DNA of 64,000 nucleotides, taken from contig NC_049985.1 in assembly GCF_000003815.2 (NCBI RefSeq), forward strand, positions 9,938,637 through 10,002,636, given 5' to 3'. Origin of the DNA: Branchiostoma floridae. Its lineage: Eukaryota; Chordata; Leptocardii; Amphioxiformes; Branchiostomatidae. Positions 46,901 through 55,900 of this stretch are shown here, in pieces (the first letter of the stretch is position 1; the number at the start of each line of letters is the position of its first letter). The notes beneath the pieces were generated by a model, which saw only the letters and a program-made list of their open reading frames with translations, made no database searches and was not told where the DNA came from. Made by a program: the position numbers and the translations under genes.

Positions 46901-49900
46901 TGTTAGTGAAACGAGGTAAGAAAACATGATCCTTAAATGGTCCCACAAATACCTTGATCCTCATAGCCTAACTTTAGCCCGGCCTCACAAATAACAGGAA
47001 CCGACAGCAATCTTAAGCTTCAGTCGGAGATAAACTTCAAGGGTTCTAGAAGCGGGCTTACTTATAAATATGACATTCATTAAGTGGGACAAGGCGAGAG
47101 GATGTGGTCTCCAAGCAGCCCGGCTTGTTTTGCACTGTCGTTCGTGGTGAACGTTTCTGTTCTGCTCCTCGTGCCATTCATAGAGAACAAGGGTTCAGAG
47201 ATCTCACGCCTCCGTGAAATATTTAGCGTAGTTCGTATGTCTTGTTTAATTGTAGTTCATCAACTATGCAAACAAGGTCTTGATTAATATGACATGTGTC
47301 CATTACCTCCTCTAACTCTACGGTGAACGTGACAACACAGTATGCCACAGACAGACAGACGGACAGAAACACACACAGACAGACGGAAGGATCGCCAAGT
47401 CGACCTTTCAATCCTGTCAGTCTCTGGTTTCACCATTTTGCTCCACACACCCTGTCACTCTGCTGTGTTCAAATAACTACCGACACACAAGAATTCAAAC
47501 ATGCAGACAGAGCGAAAATAACACCGTACACTGAGGTAAAACGTTATTCATTCAGAAGTTCGAAACACCTGAAAATGAGTAGGAGCCATCCATCTGTTTG
47601 AAGATTGATCTTCATGGGTATATACGGTGAAAATGCCTTTGCTTAGGGAACACCGTTGCCTGGAGCGCAGTTATTTACCAATGAGTGCTGAACAAAGAAC
47701 CATATCGTAACAGTTCATCGATCAATCAAAGTAATCTACAAATATTACTACGTTTCTTGAACCCAACAGCTTAATTTGTTCACACGATTTGGGGACTTTG
47801 GTCACTCTATAAGCATGTCAGAAACAACATCTGTAAAATACAACATCTGGAATGAAGTGGTTGACGTAGAATGACGGGCGTTATTTTCGGCTTATGGAAA
47901 TCATTATTGTGGTCATTTAACGCTTTCGTCCAGGTGGATGGGTACCTTGTTTGAAGACATATTCAAGATATTTCTATCACGTACCAAGGTTACCAAAGTA
48001 AGACATTTCCGGCCAGGTGGTTCATATTCATGACTCTTTTATCACTAAGATAACCAAGATAAAACAAAGTGAAGATTGCCTATGATGATGTAACGAGCAC
48101 AGCATCTCTGTGTAAAACTTCTATAGCGTTTCGGTCTGATCACTGTCATCGTGTAATGGTCGCACGATGGCAAACTGATAAAGGCATTCTTGGGATAGTC
48201 ATGCATGTGTCCTGCAAAATTCAATCGTTTCGTTACTGAAAAGGCTGACTGAGATAATCTCCAGGCAGATCCACCGGTGGCATGGCATAACGAGTTTAGC
48301 TGGCCAAGAAGTGTTCTGAGCCACTAGAGAACACTTCTTGACCAGCTAAACTCCTGATGCCATGCCACCGGTGAATCTGCCTGGACATTAGACTGAGATC
48401 CTTGTGGGGGTGGATTCCATGGTTCTCTCACAGCCTTCGCAAAAATCCTACTACATCAAAATCGTACTACGAAGATAATCTGGATACGTGTTATTGACGT
48501 AACGTTATCTCTTTACTGTGACCTGTTTCCTTGTGATGCACACACGAGAGCTGCATCAATATGGCCACTATGGTGCATGTACGTGCGAAACGCCCATATG
48601 CCATTGAATACAGGCTGATGGCATCCCTTCTTAGTTCCTAGTCTTCATGCCGGTGAAAAGAATGCCCCCATTTTCTAAAAACCTCCCACATCATACCCGT
48701 ATTCCAAGGGTACACGTCGCTACTCTCTTCGTGACATCACCGTTTGAAGCTTTTAAACTTACCTCTTGAATATCTCCTTTGCTAAATAATGTACGTGGCA
48801 TTGTCAAAATTGACCCAGTTCTGAGAATACATTAGACTGGATGCTTGTCGCAGTATGTGTCTTGTAAACGGCCTGTTAGGTCAATTGCTTTCGAGTGTTT
48901 CTCAACACCGGTACACGTATCGGATATTCGTTAAGAGCTCATAGCCATAAAACCGTACTCCCAAGCAGATGTTGCAGTCGGACGTGTTAAAAGAGTATTT
49001 GGTAATGTTTTGTGTGGTTTGCTGGAGATTAAGAGTTTTCCTGCCAGGATGGTATCTGTAAAATCGCGATATCTCATGAAAACCGCACAGAACATCTCCC
49101 TATACGCTTAAACTTAACCCAACTGTTTCATCTGCTTGCAAATTAATAAAACCGCATTCCATTGCTTTCAGAATTTGCATTGCAACATGCAATATATTTA
49201 TAACTTGAATAACATTTTTTTGTAGTAACATCTGATATTGTTTCTTTGCGGTTCAATTAAAAAACACATTACTGTCATCTTTGCCGCCAAACTTCCATAA
49301 ATCATTCATATATCCTCGGGCTGCTTTTAACAAATGTGAAATGAAATATGATGGATCATCTAACACGGACGCAGACATAGGTGCTGCTTTCACACGATGG
49401 AATCCATAGTTGTACCTGTGCTGATCTACAATTAAAAATGTATGACGAAATAGTCGGCTCACATCTGTCACGAGAACATGCTGACTGACACAAAAGTGGC
49501 TTACCTGTATTACTCGTACGATACACAAATGCTGATTTCATTGGAATGCCAATAGATCATCATACATTTACCATCATATCTTTTCCATGAATTTGTAATC
49601 AATTTGAGCTAAGCCCTGCACAAAGTCAGTTCTTTTGGGTGCCGTTATGCCCTAGTTGCTGCTATCCTTTTTTTTCCAATTTTCCTTTCCCCATACAGCC
49701 AGGAAATCCAGGTATAAGAACTTATCAGTCAAGTTCTCAAAGAACAAATGCATAATTGTGATTTTACTACTACGGCAACAAATCTCGGGAAGGTAAGCTT
49801 GTAGCTGGATATTTTCACATTTTGAAACTGTCTATACCGATGTCAGGCCTCTTTTCTTGTTGATCTTCCATTTTCATTTCAAAACCAAATTTCAAACGAT

Positions 49901-52900
49901 AAACCAGGTGTGGTCAGACACATCCCACTTCGATTTAACACCTGTTATGCCTGGTTTACTTGGCGGAATTCCAGCGACCCGACAAAGGGAGGAGATCAGA
50001 CCAGGTCTCCAGAGACTCAGTTCGCAGACGATATTTAATAACATAAAGCTATCGGCCACCTGGCCGGCTTCCATAAGAGCGTATTAATGCTAACGTTAAC
50101 TTTACTATTCCTGTATATCTGTCAGTCATGTCCTGTATGTAAAGCGACTGCACGGCCTACTACAATTATATGTAAACTACACTTTTAGTTTAGACCCACT
50201 ATTTGACTTCTTATGATCTGTTCTACGTACGAACAAACATTACTGTTATGCTAAGTTATCTTTATCTTTACTCTCAGTGTTAGTTACTACTAATACTTCT
50301 TAAATTTTTGTCTATCTATGAAGGTTGATTTATTCTAATGGACCTTTGTTCTCATTTTTATCATATGTTGAAATGTTATGCAATTAGGCCAAATGTCTAA
50401 CCTGGCAAAACAAATAGAACTGAAACTGAAGCTCTTGTTTAACGGTTCCTTGCTCATTACCTCACATTACTCGCATGACTAACGCAGCTGATGTTGCATA
50501 AATTATTCAAACTCCACAAGCTAAAAGCAATAAAAACTCCATCGAAGAATCGAGCCTTTCGGAAAATCGATACGACTGACCCCATTTTGTAGCGACTTTT
50601 CCTGTCCGATTCGCCTATTCTTCTCGTAAAAAGAAAAAGAAAACCTCACGCGAAAGTCCCTTCATGTTCATGGTCGACACTCGACCCGTTAAATCCAGCG
50701 GAGTTCTCAGTGTGTATGAAGGGGCAAGGAATCATGGATTCAAGTCGTTAAGTTGAGCTTTTGGCATTTAGATCAGTGGTACGAAATAAACCAAAACAAT
50801 GTCAGTGGCATTGAGAGTAGCTTACAGGAAACGCTAACCGACGTTTGTAGCCCTTCCTCTTCACGGGGAATGCACATCTTTAAAAGCGAGTACAGTCAAA
50901 CCTGTACAAGTGGCTACCTTTACATCAGGACCACTTGATCGTTGTGGCTACACTTTGGCGGCCCCTTGATAATATTTCCTAATGATAAAAGCAATACGAA
51001 TCCTGTCTATAGTGGTCACCTGTCCACATAGACCAGATTTTATGGGCTCCATGATAGCGATCTTCGTGGGCAGTCAAAATACCGCAGTAATGCTTCGGTC
51101 GCAATCGCGCCGGTGCCCGTACGGGATTTGTCAAATGTGTCCTTATGGACAGCCTGATACTGCGGGGTAACTCTTGGTGTTCTCACGTGTAGGCCAGATA
51201 TTCTACTTCTCGCCGGGTCCCGGGTTGATTTAAATCTCAAGTTAAAAAAATACGGGACCCGGCTGGACCCGAATATAGCCCGGTAGCCGCACTCGCAGGG
51301 GTCGTGTCACGCCCTTAAGTTCTCTAAACAACCCGTAAACTGCCCGGCAGGGCCCCTTTTTCCAATTGTGACCTAAGCATTACAAATTGTAACTTGTTTC
51401 TTCAGCTCCATGAAATCAACTTTGGCTCTGAATCAGCTCTATACATCAGCACATAAAACGTATCTTGTTTTGCGTGATTAACGTTCAGGACCTTTTCATC
51501 AAAGTTTGATTCTTAATATACGTATTCATAAAGTCTACTGTACATCCGGTGATTCATAAAAGTCTACTGTACATCCGATGACCAAATGAAGAATCGATGC
51601 TAGAAGTCACAAAAATTAGGTAGGAGAGAAGGGAAAACCACAAAGTCTTCCTCTTATCATCATTTCATCTTTAATTATTCTACACATCATTCACTAATTG
51701 CCTGGACTGGACCAGAATTGACCGTTTTTGTCCTTCCAGCTTCCTGGAAGTCTTTCTCGAACGACGGGAATCTCATTAGTATCGGTTCACACAGTCACGG
51801 CGTGTCTTTTAACTGGGTTACAACTAAAAAACAGTCGAGAAATAAGTTTCAACTCTGTTTCTAATCCTGTAAAGCATCGCTCTCCGAATCACCCCTTAGT
51901 AACATCGGCCATCTATTGGTATACATGACAAAGTAGCTTTATCTTAGATAGTTTTTCAAGCTTAAAATGAAGTTAAAGGCTAGTCTTTGTAGCAGCGTGT
52001 TTTTATCAGTGTAACCGCAATTGTCGTGTCTTCACTCAGCTTTGTAAGTAGTGAGTTGTGTATGGCCAGTCGACCATTGCCTGTCTAAACCTGTCGTGAA
52101 CAAGGTCGTCTGTGGTCGGTGGTGGGTCGGTGAATTTGTCTAATAGTTTTATCTGAGTTTCGAAAAATAAAAGTCAGAATAGTCATGTACTGACTTGATA
52201 CAACCAGAAGAGGAGTGAGTTGAAGCTCGAATAGAACTGATTCTATCTTGTGTTGCACTATATCTCTCGCTACTGGGCAATTATACTGGGCACTTGTATT
52301 GATGGTGGGTGTCCTTCCCGGGAATGGGCCTGACCAGCCGAAAGGCTCAAGAAGCTAGAATTAGTCAGGCAGACTAGGATGGAGTCCGGACTACTTTCAA
52401 CTCAGTCCTAACCTTGGTTCTGGAGTGGTCGGAAGGTCGCAGGAAAGTCTTTAATGTGTGACAGGGTCTTAACATCATATGACATTTAGGTCCAAATGTG
52501 GTCATGACACAGAAATGAGACAATAATACCACAAATAGACTTAACGCCAATGAAGCCGTATTATGATGATCCAATTAACGCTGTCCAAGTTATTCAAAAT
52601 ATAGAGAACAATCTTGATAGACATGATAGAAGATATCCCCATTTTATCCCATTTCATGCGAGAGTTCTCTTTGTATATTCCTTTCTTGATTAGACTTGGA
52701 CGTCTTATTACGCTTTCGTCACCGAACAACAACAATTCAGAATAGTACCTGCCAGAAAATGCTTAATGTTATTGCTAGGTCCCATTTGTGTTCACGACAT
52801 AGTTCACCAAGCAGAAGTATGGAACCCACCGTATGAAAAACCTGTGTTAATCACCAGAAGTGCGATCTGTAATTTAGGTCACGCAGGGGCGGTTCTTATT

Positions 52901-55900
52901 GTGTCATGTAATTGGATGGAGATCACCTCTGATGGAAACCGTATATTCAATTATTTAAGAATCCACTTGATGACATGCCTGGGGACTTAATGGCGATGGG
53001 CTTAATCCGAGCTCTTAAGAGGGGTATAGATAATTGAACTTTGCAACATAAAACTGGTATATAATGACTTCAAAACGTAGAGGTGTTGGTCATATCACTT
53101 CAGTGCAAATAACAAGGTGTAGACGTTAACATGATTTCCTTTTACAAGATTTACTGAACCTTACTTAGTTCAGCTATGGATATTCAGTTATTGATTGGTA
53201 CTTGATCAATCGATAAAAGGTCAAATGCAGCTTACTATTTGTCAATTCTTTGTAAAATGTACAGTACACTACAGACCATGAAAGTTCTTCCACCTGTTCT
53301 ACCACCTGACGGAGAGGCTGTGCCCTCATCAATACCGGTAATTCTGACCATATGGTCCACCGTTACGTCACCGCCCGCCCCAGATATGTCAGTATTCCGA
53401 TGTCAGATAACGCCGCTATATTGAATACTTCCGCTGGAATCTACGTAATGAAACTCCGGGGCTGTTTGTGAGTGATTAAATCGTGCAGGAGGAGACAGTA
53501 TTGCTACTCCACCATATCGCTACTTTTTGTGTTATAGCGGAGAGCATTTGTGTAACAAGTGGTATATTGGTCTACCGGTGGGTGTGTACCCGCACCACAC
53601 TAGTCTGTATGACACAAACTCTGCTGTCCAGGACTGTAACTGGCCCCTCCGGCCGGATGTTGGGCGGCTGCTATAAGCGAGATTTAATCAGGCTAGTAAC
53701 ACACGTTGCTGAAAGGGGGTGGTCTCGGACCAGTTTACCTCATATTAACTCAACGGACTGGTCGTGACAGAGGCGACAGACGCTGTGAACAGTACATAAA
53801 GGGTCAGTATACCTGGGAAATTACCTAGCTCTTTTCGACAAGCACAATAAACAGTGGACCACGGCTCAGCGTCCCGTCTTGAGGACTGAGACCCTTATCA
53901 TTCGACTACTCATGCACGCTACATTGCCTACTTGCCGGCTTGGTTGCTGAAAAAAGAGCAGAATTTGGCCATGGTCTTTACGTGTTTGCAAACCTCTAAT
54001 TCTATGACCGGCTAACCCCTCTGAAAAGTTATTCACTCAATTTGACCAATGTCTACCAGTTTTTTTCCAGCGACCAAACAAATGGGCGTGGTTGAAGGAG
54101 ACTTCCAGTGTCTCAAGTGCCGCGGCAGGTTCAGTTATTTTCCAGCTCTAGTAACCACGCAATGAGTTGTGTTTTCAATCAATCTGCATGTTATAAGATA
54201 ACGGAAGGCAATAAGTCAACTAGAGATACATATCCCAACAAGTAATATCACCAGATAATAACAAGCGGTCTTGTTTTGACGTATTGTACCATTATGAGCA
54301 GAGTCTATGACTAAGACATGATTTATTGATCCAGCAGGTTTATAAGAGGTCAATATGTTATTTATGTTTCCCCCGATAGGGGAACATATTGTATTCGCTG
54401 GTGTGTTCTTCTTCTTCTGTCAGAAACCAATCAGTGCTTAGAACTGCTATGAACCAATCAGAGCTTAGAACTGCATCAGCATATTAGCTGTATGAATATG
54501 AACAGCCACAGGTTTGCGATAGCCAAACCTAGCTGTATTGGTAACTTTTTTTTACTCTCACATAATACTACAGAGCGAGCCGCATACATACTGGTGAGCC
54601 CAATGGTATAGTATTGTGTGCGAGTGTGTGTTTGTTTGCAAAAGGCTACGCGAAAAAAATTCTGCATTTTCTCTAAAATGTTGCCTTTCTAGTTTCCCGT
54701 CACTTTTCCATCAGAGAAAATGTTGAGTATAAATGCTAGCATCAGTTCTGACCGTGTTGTAAATAAAGAAGGATGGTGCACTTCGGTGCGCTTTCAAAAC
54801 GTTTGGAAATCATTTCCGTTGGCGGTTGGATATTACTTTGGCGGTTGTCTGTAAACATCGATTTTCTAGATGCCTTACATATTTGTGACTTCATGAAGTA
54901 ATGATATCCTTGTTTCCTGAACTATAGTTGACGCCAACGTTTTCACAATTAGTAGTGCGTTTCGCAATTAGGTTTCTATGATTGACTGATGTCATACATG
55001 TAGGCACAATAATGATATTAGGAACAGGCTTAGTACGAGGTTAACCAGGAGACAACGCTGGAGGAGGGAATAGAGGGCGGTTTAATTAGTTGCACAGGGA
55101 GGATAACTCTTACCTGCACGCGAAAGAAAATCGGTAGCGACAAAACATAACGACACAATTACAAATCACAACTACTTTCGTATCTACAAGTTAGTACAAA
55201 CTAAGTAATGACACCGATGTTTTCAAACACCTCTTTGGTCTTTGTTGTGGTAACTCCTTTCTAAAGTCCCAATAACAGTTTATCACGTCACCAGCTCCTT
55301 AAGATAATACTAACTTTCATTTGTCGCGCCTTTCTTGTCGGTATCACCTGTAAGCCTTAAGAACACCTTAATTGTCGAAACTTAAGCAGCAGGAACGACT
55401 ACCATTACAAAACAAAGACCAACAAAAGTCCTCAACAAAGGAGGATGACTACACGAGTCTCCACCGGGTGGCTGGAAGACGCTTGCTCCACTTTTCCAAC
55501 ACCTTAGATCCGCCATGCTTTTGTCTTTTGCTCCAGCCCTGTCTTTCGTATAATTAGTTTCCCCGAGGTGCTGGATGAAAAGATTTTGTTGGAGACGTGG
55601 TTTGGAAGACCAACGGACCGCTTGGGGAGAAATTTGACTTTTTATTTCAAATGTACTACTTTGAAACTAAATCAAATCAAATCTAACTCTTGGAAGTTGT
55701 AATGATATTTTGTTTTAGTCAGACAGTATGTACAAACCTGTGGGGAAACGTCTAGCAGATGTTTGAAACTTTTTCTGGCTGTCTTGTTTTTCTACGAAAC
55801 AACTTTCCCAATGATCCAGGCCCTTGTAGTTCTAATCTAGTCTAGATTCCAGGCTTAAGTGGCGGTCGATAGATATGGCGCCTCGCATTGTATCACCACA

